A DNA stretch of 64,000 nucleotides from Flagellimonas oceani (GCF_011068285.1 NZ_CP049616.1:2088501-2152500); one strand, 5' to 3'; shown: positions 46,517-56,072, counted from the stretch's first letter. The notes: generated by a model not told the origin, from the letters alone. Translations and numbers: made by a program.

Positions 46517-47473
46517 TCATGGGGTTAATCTTTCCTGACTTTTGACCAATATTTCGATTACACGCTCCCGTAATACCTGTGGTTCAATGATCTTGGCATA
46601 ATCCCCAAACATCAGATACCAACGTGCAAAGCCATTTTCCAGATCGGTTGTCATAAAGGTCATTTCCACTTCTTTTCCTTTGACTTCCTCTAAAATTAGG
46701 CCATAGTGTTTGCTTTGGCCACGGATATACTTGGACACAGACTTATCGACCAATATTCTTACCTTGGTTTTTGTTACTTCCCGCTCTTTGTTCCTGTGCT
46801 CATCAATGGTGCCATGTTCCAACAAAAAATCCAACGAGGTTCTTGCTATTTTATGGATTCTATCTGTTCTAAAATGCCGGTAATCGGTCCGTAAGTGACA
46901 ATAGCCCAAAATGTACCAAAATCCGTTTTCGTTGAAAAGCCCGACAGGTTCAATCCACCGTTCCGAAGGGGTCTCTTCCCGCAATGATTCATACCTGAGA
47001 AATACCTGTTTCCGCTCTGCAATGCTCTCGAACAAAATTTCAAGGGCATTGGGTACCTTTTCGTTAAACAGAACCTGTCCCGGTACTATGGATACTTGAG
47101 ACTCCAAAGCTTCCACCCAATCTTTCTCTTTTCCGCGCAAGACCGATTTTAGTTTGAACATGGCCGACTCATAATAAGCACCCAGGGATTTATCGGTAAA
47201 TTTTTGCATGAGCTTTTCGGCGGCCACAAAACTTCCGGCCTCTTCGCGGGTAAACATCACAGGGGGCAAACGATAACCTTCCATAATGGAGTAACCCACT
47301 CCCGCTTCGCTTACAATCGGGACCCCCGAGGCCTCCAAGGTGCGAATATCCCTGTAAATGGTACGCAAGCTCACCTCAAACCGGTCCGCGAGTTCCTGTG
47401 CCTTTACAATGCGCTTGGTCTGCAGCTGAATTAAAATGGCGACTATTCTATCAAAACGTTTTACGGTATCCAT
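46517..47473 (-). CDS. YafY-type WYL transcriptional regulator
   Basis: A 318-residue regulator with an N-terminal helix-turn-helix of the DeoR type (MDTVKRFDRIVAILIQLQT, then LADRFEVSLRTIYRDI) and a WYL domain (WIEPVGLFNENGFWYILGYC). The start is uncertain: an ATG at 47473 gives the usual N-terminus, and two in-frame ATGs at 47479 and 47545 would add 2 or 24 residues. A short GGGA precedes the chosen one. It lies just upstream of the AlkB-like gene and divergent from the DinB gene, either of which it may control. Confidence 0.85.
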   Translation of the reverse strand: MDTVKRFDRIVAILIQLQTKRIVKAQELADRFEVSLRTIYRDIRTLEASGVPIVSEAGVGYSIMEGYRLPPVMFTREEAGSFVAAEKLMQKFTDKSLGAYYESAMFKLKSVLRGKEKDWVEALESQVSIVPGQVLFNEKVPNALEILFESIAERKQVFLRYESLREETPSERWIEPVGLFNENGFWYILGYCHLRTDYRHFRTDRIHKIARTSLDFLLEHGTIDEHRNKEREVTKTKVRILVDKSVSKYIRGQSKHYGLILEEVKGKEVEMTFMTTDLENGFARWYLMFGDYAKIIEPQVLRERVIEILVKSQERLTP

Positions 47474-47700
47474 TCCCATAATTGCATGAGCTATCTCCCA
47501 AAGATAGGATTTCAATCCAAGGAAGGGAGATTTGTTCCTGTTCATCTTTCATCATTTGTAAAACGCCAAAGCTAAGCCGGCCTTATGACAACTGCCTGTC
47601 AACAACTTTTTTTGTTTTTGATTTTTACTGCTGACACGGGGCTGTCACTCCCCCGTTTTACTTTTGATTTCAGAAACAATAAACCTTTAAACATCATCTT

Positions 47701-48198
47701 ATGGAAAAGACCATTAATGAACAGACAACGGCCCAAGTAATTACACCCGTACAATTTTTGGAGCATTACCAGGGCCACCGAAAACTTACTCGAAAGCTCA
47801 TCGAAGCCTTTCCTGAAAAAGAGTTCTTTGAACACAGTATTGGCGGAATGCGGCCTTTTGCCGAAATGGTAAAGGAACTTTTGGCCATTGCCGTTCCGGG
47901 ACTTACGGAAATCGTATCGGGCAAAACCGAGGACTTTGACGAACACAGGGACTACGGTAGCACAAAGGCCGGTTTTTTGAAGAAATGGGACCAGGACACA
48001 GAGGAAATCATCAAATTATGGGCACAGATTCCATTGGAACGTTACCAGGAGCACATCAAACTTTTTGGGCAGTATGAAGGAACGGTCCAATCATCTATCC
48101 TGTATTTTATTGATAATGAGATTCACCACCGCGGCCAAGGCTATGTGTATCTTCGTTCCCTAAATATTGAGCCCCCATTTTTTTATGACCGCAATTAA
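47701..48198 (+). CDS. DinB family protein
   Basis: A 165-residue four-helix-bundle protein of the DinB/YfiT-like metalloenzyme superfamily. Histidines typical for the metal site are seen in EHYQGHRKL near the start and DNEIHHRGQGYVYL near the end. Substrates of most members are unknown; some are thiol S-transferases. It is divergent from the WYL regulator and has a -7 box TACTTTTG at 47659-47666. The following small gene starts three bases after its stop. Confidence 0.88.
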   Translation: MEKTINEQTTAQVITPVQFLEHYQGHRKLTRKLIEAFPEKEFFEHSIGGMRPFAEMVKELLAIAVPGLTEIVSGKTEDFDEHRDYGSTKAGFLKKWDQDTEEIIKLWAQIPLERYQEHIKLFGQYEGTVQSSILYFIDNEIHHRGQGYVYLRSLNIEPPFFYDRN

Positions 48199-48201
48199 AT
48201 T

Positions 48202-48420
48202 ATGATAACCGTCCATGTATTTAAAACTTCCGTAAAACAGGAAGGTGAAGTAAAACAGCTTCGTCCATGGTTGAACAGGTTGGTCCATAACAATGGGCAT
48301 TGGAACTTTGATCTGGAGGATTGCGACAACATTCTTCGAGTGGAGAGCAAGAACTTGGACGCACCGATAATCTCCTCGTTATTGCACAACAAAGGTTTTC
48401 AGTGTGAAGAATTGCAATAA
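48202..48420 (+). CDS. small protein with DLEDCDNILRVE motif, copy 1
   Basis: A 72-residue protein of unknown function, the second gene after DinB. It shares the uninterrupted motif FDLEDCDNILRVE with the protein at 60824-61069, with the remaining sequence only loosely similar. The short alternating beta/alpha pattern resembles HMA-like or ferredoxin-like small folds, but this is a guess. A strong convergent terminator follows. Confidence 0.75.
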   Translation: MITVHVFKTSVKQEGEVKQLRPWLNRLVHNNGHWNFDLEDCDNILRVESKNLDAPIISSLLHNKGFQCEELQ

Positions 48421-48425
48421 AAAGA

Positions 48426-48450
48426 AAAAGCCCCTTATAAAGGGGCTTTT
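48426..48450. terminator. bidirectional terminator between convergent genes
   Basis: aaaagcccc and ggggctttt form a perfect stem around a ttataaa-type loop and work for the small gene and for the large BNR-repeat gene. Confidence 0.9.
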
Positions 48451-48453
48451 GAA

Positions 48454-51400
48454 TTATAAATTGGCCTTTCCCTTAAGCTCATTGAATTGGGCCAGCAACT
48501 CTTGGTATCTATCCTTTTCTTCTTGGCCCGGCTCTTTATCGGAACCGCTCACGATATAATACAAATAGGATATTTGGGCGACCATTACCACTTCGGGGTA
48601 GGCACCTTCATCGTTTTTGAGCTCTTTTAAAATGTCTTTGTAAGGTTGGATTTTGTCCTCTCCCGCTTTTGATTTTTCCAGCTCTTTGATTTTCTTTTCA
48701 ACCTTGTCCTGAAGTTTCCGTGCTTCGGACAACAGGTCTATCACTTTAAACTGAAGTTCCTGCTGCTCTTTCAAATCGGCCATGGAAATGCCTTCATCCT
48801 CGACTTTGGGGTCCATGAGCACTTCAAAGGATTTCTCGAAAGATCGGTCGCCGACCGTTAGTTTTGCCGTGTACTTGCCCGGTAATACCATGGGGCCGTT
48901 CTTGTATCTTCTTCGTTCATTCTTGTCCCAAGGCCCTTTTTGCTGCAAGTTCCATTCAAACCGGTTGATTCCCTTTTTGGTTTCCAACTTTTCGTTCATG
49001 TAAACAAATGTCATGCTCAAGCTCATATCCTCCACTTTTTCCGTGGCAGCCCTCAACTTGGTAGAATCACTCACAATAGTGGAGATTTCCTTGCCTTGCG
49101 CATCCATAATTTGAAGACTGACACCCTCTTTTACGTCGGATGGCAGGTAATAATCAATGATCACACTGGTTGATGGGTATTCCGGAAAGTCGCCGCCGCC
49201 CCATGGAGTCTGGTATCTGTAGGTGTCGTCCGGTTTGAACAACACTGGTGTATCGCCCAATTTGGTTATGTTTTCATCTTGCAGGGGAGTCACATTGTCC
49301 AAGATCCAAAAACCACGACCCATGGTACTTAAAATTAAGTCCCCACGAAAAAGTACAATATCCGTAATTGGGGTCACCGGAAGGTTTTGTTGGAACTTCT
49401 CCCAAGTTGCGCCGTCATCGAAGGATACGAACATGCCGTACTCGGTACCCGCATACAACAATCCTTCGCGAGCTGGGTCTTCCCGTAAAACCCTCGTTGT
49501 ATGGTCGGATGGTATCCCGTTGGATTCTGTACTAATCAATTCCCAACTTTCACCATAATTATCCGTTTTGTAAAGATAGGGTGTAGTATCGCCCAACAAG
49601 TGACGGTCCACCGCAACGTAGGCCTTTGCCGGGTCGAACTGTGATGGTTCCACGGACTCTATCCTTCCGCCTTTGGGCAATTTCTTGGGGGTTACGTTCT
49701 TCCAAGTGGCACCTCCGTCCTTTGTGATGGAGATAACGCCATCGTTGGATCCTGTCCAGATAACACCTTTGCTTATTTTTGATTCCCTGATGGAATACAG
49801 CGTACTGTAGTATTCCTCTCCGGTGATGTCCCTTGTAATCGGGTTTCCAGAAATCACCTGCTTGTCCGGTTCATTGGCGGTAAGGTCTGGAGAGATAATT
49901 TCCCAGTTTTTTCCTCCGTTACTGGTCCTGTGTAGGAATTGGGACCCCATATACACCACTTCCGGGTCAAACGGTGACACATGGATGGGTGCTACTCGCT
50001 GGAATCTATATTTTAAATCCTTCGGATTATGTCCATATATGTTTGATGCTCCGATGGAATACTCACGACTTTGTCCTGTTTTTTTGCTATAAACGCTAAA
50101 GCGTCCCTTGCAGTTGTTGTAAACGATATAATGATTGCCCGGCATTGGGATCACAGGACCTGTTTCGCATCCACCGACATCCATCATTGTACTTCCGTTC
50201 GCAGGGGATGTAGCCGTAGGAGACATGCTTGGTATGGCCAATGTAGTGTTGTCCTGCTGAGCACCGTACACCCAATAGGGGTATTGGTCATCTACGGCAA
50301 CTTGGTAAATCTCGGCCGTAGGCTGGTTATACTGGGTGGACCATGTTTCCCCGCCATTGTGCGATACATTGGCGCCACCATCGTTACATTGGATCAATAA
50401 ATCAGGATTATCTGGGTTGAGCCAAATATCGTGGTTATCGCCGTGGGGAACGCTCATTCGTCTCCAAGTCTTTCCCCCATCGGTGGATTTTATCAATGGA
50501 TTGGCATTGGAGTAAACGATATCGGGATCAGTAGGATCCAATTCAATATTGGTATAGTAAAATGGTCGGTTCACCAATCTTTCATCATCTGAAACATGCT
50601 CAAAGGATTTGCCCTGATCTACAGATTTGTACAACCCCCTATCCTCGCCTGGGGCCTCGATAACGGCATATAATATTCTGGAATCCACTGGTGAAACGGC
50701 CAAATCAATCTTTCCGATCAATCCCGTAGGAAGTCCTTCTTCCAATTTCTGCCAATCTTTTCCGCCATTTACGGATTTATAGATGCCACCTTCACTGTTT
50801 TTTCCGCCAGAATCAATGGTCCAAGGTGTACGACGTGCTTTCCAAGCAGCCGCATACACTACGTTGGGATTGCCCGGAAGCAACTCCAAATCGGCAAATC
50901 CTGTCTCGTCGGAAACATAGAGTACCTTTTCCCAAGTTTCACCACCATCGGTTGTTTTAAAAACACCACGTTCCTCGTTGGACTTAAACGCATTTCCAAT
51001 GGCCGCCACCCAAACAATATTGCTGTTCGTAGGGTCTATTTCCACGGCACCTATCTGCCCTGCTTTTTCCAATCCAATGTGCTCCCATGTTTTTCCGGCA
51101 TCAATGGATTTGTACATTCCCTTGCCTTCGATGATGTTGCTACGGATACCATCGGACCCAGTACCTACATAAACAATGTTGGGATCGTTGGCCGCAATCT
51201 CTATCGCCCCAATGGAAGGCGTTTTAAAAAATCCATCGGAAACATTGTGCCAACTGGTCCCGTAGTCTTCGGTTTTCCAGACACCGGCACCGGTCGCGCC
51301 AAAATAAAAAGTACCCGGCAACATGGCCGTTCCCGTAACGGTGGTTACCCTACCGCCCCTTGCAGGGCCAATGGTCCTGTATTTTAAGGCTTCGAAATCT

Positions 51401-51468
51401 TGTGCGAAGATGGCACAACTTAAAAAAAATGTAAAAAGGAAGTAAAAGGTACGCTGCTTTAATCTCAT
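48454..51468 (-). CDS. large secreted BNR/sortilin-type propeller protein
   Basis: A 1004-residue secreted protein (signal to about residue 22). At least ten BNR/Asp-box motifs of the S-x-D-x-G-x-T-W type are scattered through the first 750 residues (for instance SIDAGKTWEHIG, TTDGGETWEKV, STDGGKTWRRM, TKDGGATWKNV), forming VPS10/sortilin-like beta-propellers. The C-terminus carries a helical coiled segment. It is often annotated as glycosyl hydrolase without evidence; no catalytic residues could be identified here, and the target is unknown. A TAGATTTG box lies at 51502-51495 upstream. Confidence 0.85.
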   Translation of the reverse strand: MRLKQRTFYFLFTFFLSCAIFAQDFEALKYRTIGPARGGRVTTVTGTAMLPGTFYFGATGAGVWKTEDYGTSWHNVSDGFFKTPSIGAIEIAANDPNIVYVGTGSDGIRSNIIEGKGMYKSIDAGKTWEHIGLEKAGQIGAVEIDPTNSNIVWVAAIGNAFKSNEERGVFKTTDGGETWEKVLYVSDETGFADLELLPGNPNVVYAAAWKARRTPWTIDSGGKNSEGGIYKSVNGGKDWQKLEEGLPTGLIGKIDLAVSPVDSRILYAVIEAPGEDRGLYKSVDQGKSFEHVSDDERLVNRPFYYTNIELDPTDPDIVYSNANPLIKSTDGGKTWRRMSVPHGDNHDIWLNPDNPDLLIQCNDGGANVSHNGGETWSTQYNQPTAEIYQVAVDDQYPYWVYGAQQDNTTLAIPSMSPTATSPANGSTMMDVGGCETGPVIPMPGNHYIVYNNCKGRFSVYSKKTGQSREYSIGASNIYGHNPKDLKYRFQRVAPIHVSPFDPEVVYMGSQFLHRTSNGGKNWEIISPDLTANEPDKQVISGNPITRDITGEEYYSTLYSIRESKISKGVIWTGSNDGVISITKDGGATWKNVTPKKLPKGGRIESVEPSQFDPAKAYVAVDRHLLGDTTPYLYKTDNYGESWELISTESNGIPSDHTTRVLREDPAREGLLYAGTEYGMFVSFDDGATWEKFQQNLPVTPITDIVLFRGDLILSTMGRGFWILDNVTPLQDENITKLGDTPVLFKPDDTYRYQTPWGGGDFPEYPSTSVIIDYYLPSDVKEGVSLQIMDAQGKEISTIVSDSTKLRAATEKVEDMSLSMTFVYMNEKLETKKGINRFEWNLQQKGPWDKNERRRYKNGPMVLPGKYTAKLTVGDRSFEKSFEVLMDPKVEDEGISMADLKEQQELQFKVIDLLSEARKLQDKVEKKIKELEKSKAGEDKIQPYKDILKELKNDEGAYPEVVMVAQISYLYYIVSGSDKEPGQEEKDRYQELLAQFNELKGKANL

Positions 51469-51600
51469 GAGCTAGTTAGAAGTTGGTTTATTGCCAAATC
51501 TACTAAATACCTAGTCAATCTGAAATGGTATGGCACCGGAATTACGGGCTTTATGATTGAGAACATGGTTATTTGCGGATTCTACAACCAAAAACGACCA

Positions 51601-52032
51601 TTAATCCATCCTTTCATATTTGTAACTGCAACCCTCGATACAGATTACACTGGTGGGTGATAATAGGAATCCATCATTCTTGAATTCTATCCTAAAGGTG
51701 ATCACACCCTCTTCGTTTTCGGCGACCAGCTCCATATCCTCACAATCATAATGTAGTGCCAGACTTTCTCCATCGAGGACATACCCGTCTTCGGTGCATT
51801 CCGGATAATTGGTAGAAGTGAAACTGCCATCGGAAAGGAATTCTATCTCCTCCCCATCTTCGACATCTACCCAATATTGTGGTCCGCCCGAGCTAATATA
51901 AGCCGCCGTCAATTTCCATTTCCCTAAAATTGAATTGTTTCTTGGGCCCATATTGCCATTGTCATCATTATTACATGCCAACAATGGACCCAATAATAGG
52001 GTGATGAGTAAACTTGAGATTAACTTTTTCAT
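51601..52032 (-). CDS. lipocalin-like lipoprotein
   Basis: A 143-residue lipoprotein (LLAC, Cys20) with an asparagine/aspartate-rich linker followed by a lipocalin-like domain starting at ILGKWKLTAAYIS and ending KYERMD. Such small proteins are common in Bacteroidota and have no assigned role. Four cysteines in the domain (CTEDG, YDCED, VICIEGC) could form disulfides. It follows the acyl-CoA-dehydrogenase-like gene by 54 bases on the same strand, so it may share its transcript. Confidence 0.78.
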   Translation of the reverse strand: MKKLISSLLITLLLGPLLACNNDDNGNMGPRNNSILGKWKLTAAYISSGGPQYWVDVEDGEEIEFLSDGSFTSTNYPECTEDGYVLDGESLALHYDCEDMELVAENEEGVITFRIEFKNDGFLLSPTSVICIEGCSYKYERMD

Positions 52033-52086
52033 AGGTCACTTTACGCATAAGATGAAGGATTTTCAATCCGTTGCGCCATCCTATAG

Positions 52087-53124
52087 CTAATTTATGTCCT
52101 TTAAAATTCTTGTTGATGTTGTTCCCTTCCTAAAAATATGGTGCTGTGTCGCTGTAAAATAGTCCCTGAATATCTGATTGAGCACATGACTTTCCGTGCT
52201 TGCCAAAATCCCCAGACTTGGGTATGTGCCCAAAATCGCCTGTGAAAGCAGTTTTACGGATTTTGAGGCTTCATCGTGCACTTTATTTATGAATTTTTCG
52301 GAAAATGTATCGCCTTGTGCTACATTTTTTTCTATTTGTGCTGCATATCCCATCAACAATGAACCAGCTATTTCGACTTGGGCCAGCAATTGGCGGATAG
52401 GTTCTGTGGAACCGCTTATTTTTTTTGACTCTTCCAGAAAATGTTCGGCCATTCCCACATAGTTGACCCATAATGTGAGGTCTGCAAAAATGGAGAAATG
52501 CACCTTGAAAATTGGGTGCGGCCGATGCACTTCATTGTAAACAAAACTATACTTTTCGTGAACCCACTGCTTTTCTACTTTAAATGATTCCGTTGCAGTT
52601 GCCTTTAACCCCATGGTTTCCCAATCCGGTATAATTTCCACTTGATTTTTTTTCAGCACAAAGGAGCGCACCATTGGCGTACCATCTTTTTGAACAATAT
52701 CCTTACCATTTTCCTGAATTTTTGCATTCAAGGTAAAATGGGTAAGGTAAGGTGCCCCAGTTGCATATTTCCAAGTTCCTGAAATAATGTAACCGTCCCC
52801 GTCCCTTTCAGCGGTTCCAAAAACTCCGCCGCTTCCTCCAAAGCAAACGGGACGTTCGGGGTTCGTAAAAATATCGTCGGCCACGCTTTTCTGTAAATTG
52901 CCCACGAAAAAGTTGGCTCCGCTGCACAGGGTAACGGTCCAGCCCAGGCTGCCATCCATTTTGGCGAGCGACCGCAGTTTTTCCAGACCTTCGGAAAAGG
53001 ACATTTCCAGTCCTCCAAAACATTGGGGCACCCAAATATTCCAGAGGTTTTCCTTCGCGATCCACGCTAAAACTTCATCGCTGAAAATCGACTTGCTGAA
53101 ATCCAATTCATCAGGCTCCTGCAT
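52087..53124 (-). CDS. acyl-CoA-dehydrogenase-like flavoprotein in a thiamine-regulated operon
   Basis: A 345-residue protein of the acyl-CoA dehydrogenase/flavin monooxygenase superfamily, somewhat shorter than the usual 380. It starts close to the helical N-domain (EVLAWIAKENLWNIWVPQ), carries the flavin-binding middle domain (GGVFGTAERDGDGYIISGTWKY) and a helical C-domain. The catalytic base expected in true acyl-CoA dehydrogenases was not located with confidence; DszC/HsaA-type monooxygenases look similar. It overlaps the PnuC-type transporter gene by 14 bases and is therefore under the same TPP riboswitch, which suggests a role connected with thiamine or a precursor. Confidence 0.82.
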   Translation of the reverse strand: MQEPDELDFSKSIFSDEVLAWIAKENLWNIWVPQCFGGLEMSFSEGLEKLRSLAKMDGSLGWTVTLCSGANFFVGNLQKSVADDIFTNPERPVCFGGSGGVFGTAERDGDGYIISGTWKYATGAPYLTHFTLNAKIQENGKDIVQKDGTPMVRSFVLKKNQVEIIPDWETMGLKATATESFKVEKQWVHEKYSFVYNEVHRPHPIFKVHFSIFADLTLWVNYVGMAEHFLEESKKISGSTEPIRQLLAQVEIAGSLLMGYAAQIEKNVAQGDTFSEKFINKVHDEASKSVKLLSQAILGTYPSLGILASTESHVLNQIFRDYFTATQHHIFRKGTTSTRILKDIN

Positions 53125-53710
53125 AGGCCTCGCTGTTATTGTTGTCTATTATTTTTTTCCATTTGATATACCCCGAAATTGCAACGGTGAACAAAAAAGC
53201 GGTCAAGCCGGCATAAATGTAAAGTTCTTTATAAATGAGCAAGGGTATGGATATAATATTGCTGATGTTCAGATATACCCAATTCTCTATTTTTCGTTTG
53301 GCCATCAACCACATACCGGCCCATGCAAAGGCACAGACCACGGCATCCCAATATGGCACATCGGAATCTGTATGTTGCCCTAGCCAATAGGCCATCAAAA
53401 TAAAACAGCCCAGTACAATGCCCGCAGCTATGCCATGCTCCTTTTTGGTAGAGTAAGAGATGGGGGCTTCTTGTTTTTGTTTGCCCATCTTCCAATAAAA
53501 CCAACCATAAATACTCATGACCAGATAATACATATTGAGCAAAATATCGGCATATAATTGGGATTGATAGAGCACCCAGACACTGATGAGAATGGCAACA
53601 ATGCCGAAAAGGTAATTGTGGATATTGTTCTGTCTGGCCAATAACACCTGAACCACCCCAAAAAGGGTTCCGATCCATTGTAAAACCACGAGTTGAGAAA
53701 AGTATTCCAT
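53111..53710 (-). CDS. pnuT: PnuC family transporter, probably PnuT (thiamine)
   Basis: A 199-residue membrane protein with seven or so membrane segments and the PnuC-family signature YLVMSIYGWFYWKMGKQ. PnuC proteins move vitamins by facilitated diffusion: nicotinamide riboside (PnuC), riboflavin (PnuX) or thiamine (PnuT). Because a TPP riboswitch precedes it, thiamine is the likely substrate. The ATG at 53710 is preferred; a longer reading adds 13 residues without membrane character. It overlaps the next gene by 14 bases. Confidence 0.88.
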   Translation of the reverse strand: MEYFSQLVVLQWIGTLFGVVQVLLARQNNIHNYLFGIVAILISVWVLYQSQLYADILLNMYYLVMSIYGWFYWKMGKQKQEAPISYSTKKEHGIAAGIVLGCFILMAYWLGQHTDSDVPYWDAVVCAFAWAGMWLMAKRKIENWVYLNISNIISIPLLIYKELYIYAGLTAFLFTVAISGYIKWKKIIDNNNSEAYAGA

Positions 53711-53775
53711 TTTTTTAAGTAACCTATATTTAAAATCATGGGTACCCAAATTGGAATACGGGCAAACTTGCCTAA

Positions 53776-53857
53776 ATCCCTACGCCAGCATTACCTGGAT
53801 CAGGTGCGAAGTACTCGACTTCCGGGTATGATCTCAGCCCTAAAGGGGGCACCCCAT
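53776..53857 (-). promoter_or_regulatory. TPP (THI-box) riboswitch
   Basis: Read on the minus strand, the sequence starts ggggtgccccctttaggg, continues with gctgagatcatacccg (the conserved CUGAGA pocket) and ends with acctgatccaggtaatgctggcgtaggga, the conserved second TPP half. The two halves close a helix. The distance to the PnuT ATG (about 66 bases) allows a translational or transcriptional switch that represses the operon when thiamine diphosphate is abundant. Confidence 0.95.
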
Positions 53858-53863
53858 GTTGAA

Positions 53864-53871
53864 CAAAGATA
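53864..53871 (-). promoter_or_regulatory. -7 promoter box of the TPP-regulated operon
   Basis: Minus-strand TATCTTTG matches TAnnTTTG and lies 7-9 bases before the start of the riboswitch. The -33 element is not clear. Confidence 0.45.
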
Positions 53872-53986
53872 TTAATTACGGGCTAAATAAGGAGGTTAAT
53901 CAATAGTAGTTTCACATAAACCCACTGGGGTGTTAATTATCAAAAGAGTACCAAGAAACAAAATGCTTCCCGGCACTCTGTATGTA

Positions 53987-54967
53987 TTAAATGTTGATAT
54001 TCAAATAGACCGAAAATCTACTCTTTACCTCAACCTTACCATTGTTCAAATCTTGGGCAACGGGCAGCATCGAAGACAGCCCCAAGGCATATTGTCTGTA
54101 ATTTACCTCAACCCCCAACCTACTGAAAAGGGCATTTCCGCCTGTGTCGTTCACTTCAAACCCAAACTCCTTGTTTTTCTCAAAATGTTCCCCACCAATT
54201 CCAGCCTGGGGCGTTAAAGCGAAATTGGTTCCCAAATAATAGGTTTTATAGGCATTTAGCGCATAGTTGAACTGGTTTCCGAACCTATATTCTTTATCAT
54301 TTTTGGTTTTGATGGTGTAGTTGACCATGGCAGAAAGACCCCAATTACGATGGGTAACGCCGTAATTGGCCCCCAAAACATAGTCCCAGCTCCCTGTGCC
54401 CAACTGAAAACTTGGGTTGACACTTCCTTCGAGGTTTTCTTCATCGAACTTACCGGTCGGCATTTTTATGCCTCCTCCCAATTGTAAAGTGTGCTGTGGT
54501 TCAATAGAAATGATACTGTCCGGTGTTTGTTTTAGGATTTGATAAAACCCCAGGACAGTGGCATCCCCCAATCCGTTGATATGCTGCTCCGTATTGTCCG
54601 AAAATTCCCTGGAATGGAATTGATAGGGCATCACCGCATTGATGATCAACCTTTTTCCAACCGGGATTTGTGTCCATAATTGTATGGTATTGAAATTTTC
54701 ATCAATCCACGGCGAATTGGAAAAGATTCCATCGCGTGACCTATAGCGTTGTCCAATGTACCGAAGCCCTATAAAATTGTTGTTGAGCCCGGTGCCAAAC
54801 CCCATACTTCCGCCATTGCCACTACAACCGCAAACATCGCAGAAATCATCAAATTCCATTGAGGTGTATGAAACGGTCCGGTAACAAAGTTTTATGGGCA
54901 TCTCGCTTGCTTGCATTGTATAAATGCCCATCATAATCAGTAAAGCTGCTGTTATATATGTTTTCAT
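53987..54967 (-). CDS. outer membrane barrel-like protein in the MbnP/MbnH set
   Basis: A 326-residue secreted protein with a signal peptide (MKTYITAALLIMMGIYTMQAS). The body alternates strands and ends RFSVYLNINI as a barrel would. A cysteine cluster lies near the N-terminus: Cys28, Cys43, Cys46 and Cys48 in FCDVCGCSGNGG, unusual for a barrel and possibly metal-binding. It follows the diheme protein gene after four bases, so it is part of the copper-linked operon. The start at 54967 is preferred over 55012 because it gives a proper signal. Function unknown. Confidence 0.8.
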   Translation of the reverse strand: MKTYITAALLIMMGIYTMQASEMPIKLCYRTVSYTSMEFDDFCDVCGCSGNGGSMGFGTGLNNNFIGLRYIGQRYRSRDGIFSNSPWIDENFNTIQLWTQIPVGKRLIINAVMPYQFHSREFSDNTEQHINGLGDATVLGFYQILKQTPDSIISIEPQHTLQLGGGIKMPTGKFDEENLEGSVNPSFQLGTGSWDYVLGANYGVTHRNWGLSAMVNYTIKTKNDKEYRFGNQFNYALNAYKTYYLGTNFALTPQAGIGGEHFEKNKEFGFEVNDTGGNALFSRLGVEVNYRQYALGLSSMLPVAQDLNNGKVEVKSRFSVYLNINI

Positions 54968-54971
54968 AAAA

Positions 54972-56024
54972 TCAGTATTCGGCGAAACGTTCGTCATTAA
55001 TAAATTCTTCATCGGTGAGTGTGCCCAAAAATGCGATCAAGGCCAGTTTTTCGGTATCGTCAAGGGAGATTCCAAGACCTTCTTCAGTTTTGAGCAAGGG
55101 GTCCAAAGTAGGCGAGTCCTGTACGCCGTTCTGATAAAAATTCAGCACAGATTCCAAACTCCCGAACCTGCCATCGTGCATGTAGGGTGCGGTAAGGGCC
55201 ACATTCCTGAGACTGGGCACCTTAAACTTATACGTATCGTTGGTGCTGCCGCTTACTTCGGCGCGTCCAATATCGTTCAGGCTCGAATTTGGAGGAAGCC
55301 CATTGTTCCTAAAACTTCCATCGGAAAAAAGGTCCGTGGTATGGCAGCTTGCACATTTTTCCTGAAAAACATGCATTCCTTGGAGTTCTTGCTCCGTTAA
55401 GGTGACACCATCTTCGTTTCGCACATATTTGTCATATTTGGAGTTATAGGAAACCATCATCACCATAAATTGGGCAATGGCCTTCAAAAAGTTTTCGTGG
55501 TTGACGCCCCCTTCTTCAAAGGCTGCTTCGAACTCCTTTTGATACTGACTATCCGCCCTTAATTTTTCCAATACGCTCGTCATGGTCTCACCCATTTCCA
55601 CTTCGTTTGTAATGGGAATTATGGGAAATAGGTCCAAATGACTGGTTGCCCCGTCCCAAGCAAATTCGGAGAAAAAGGCCATGTTGGCTATCGAGGGCGT
55701 GTTCCTTGTCCCCTCTTTGTCGTCTATACCGTGACTGAATTGATGGCCATGGTGCGTAAAGGAGAATCGTTGCTCATGACAGAAGCCGCATGATATAAAA
55801 CCATTCGCGGACAGTTTTCCGTCGTAGAACAACTTTTTGCCCAGCTCAAAGCCATATTTGGTCGGTGGGTTTTCTTCCACATTGTACACCATGGGCGGAA
55901 AATTGGCAGGTAAGGTAACGGACAAACGCTCGTTATCCTCAATGTCGATATACTCCCCATTGTCGTTATTACAGGCTCCCAGCATCAAAAGTGGTATTGC
56001 CCAAAAAAGATACTTTGTTTTCAT
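54972..56024 (-). CDS. diheme cytochrome c peroxidase / MauG-like lipoprotein (MbnH type)
   Basis: A 350-residue lipoprotein (LGAC, Cys18) with two heme c sites: CGFCH (Cys79, Cys82, His83) and CASCH (Cys224, Cys227, His228). This is the architecture of bacterial cytochrome c peroxidases and of MauG/MbnH. Because the neighbouring gene encodes MbnP, MbnH-type action, meaning oxidation of a tryptophan in MbnP rather than peroxide detoxification, is likely but not proven. It starts 48 bases after the MbnP stop and is 4 bases before the barrel-like gene. Confidence 0.9.
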   Translation of the reverse strand: MKTKYLFWAIPLLMLGACNNDNGEYIDIEDNERLSVTLPANFPPMVYNVEENPPTKYGFELGKKLFYDGKLSANGFISCGFCHEQRFSFTHHGHQFSHGIDDKEGTRNTPSIANMAFFSEFAWDGATSHLDLFPIIPITNEVEMGETMTSVLEKLRADSQYQKEFEAAFEEGGVNHENFLKAIAQFMVMMVSYNSKYDKYVRNEDGVTLTEQELQGMHVFQEKCASCHTTDLFSDGSFRNNGLPPNSSLNDIGRAEVSGSTNDTYKFKVPSLRNVALTAPYMHDGRFGSLESVLNFYQNGVQDSPTLDPLLKTEEGLGISLDDTEKLALIAFLGTLTDEEFINDERFAEY

Positions 56025-56072
56025 ACTTTTTGATTTATGGGCCGTCCATAAAAGGACGGCCCAAAGTATCTT

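Noticed and set aside
53111..53710. Nicotinamide riboside transporter PnuC
   Set aside because: The TPP riboswitch in front of it favours thiamine (PnuT); the family does not fix the substrate.
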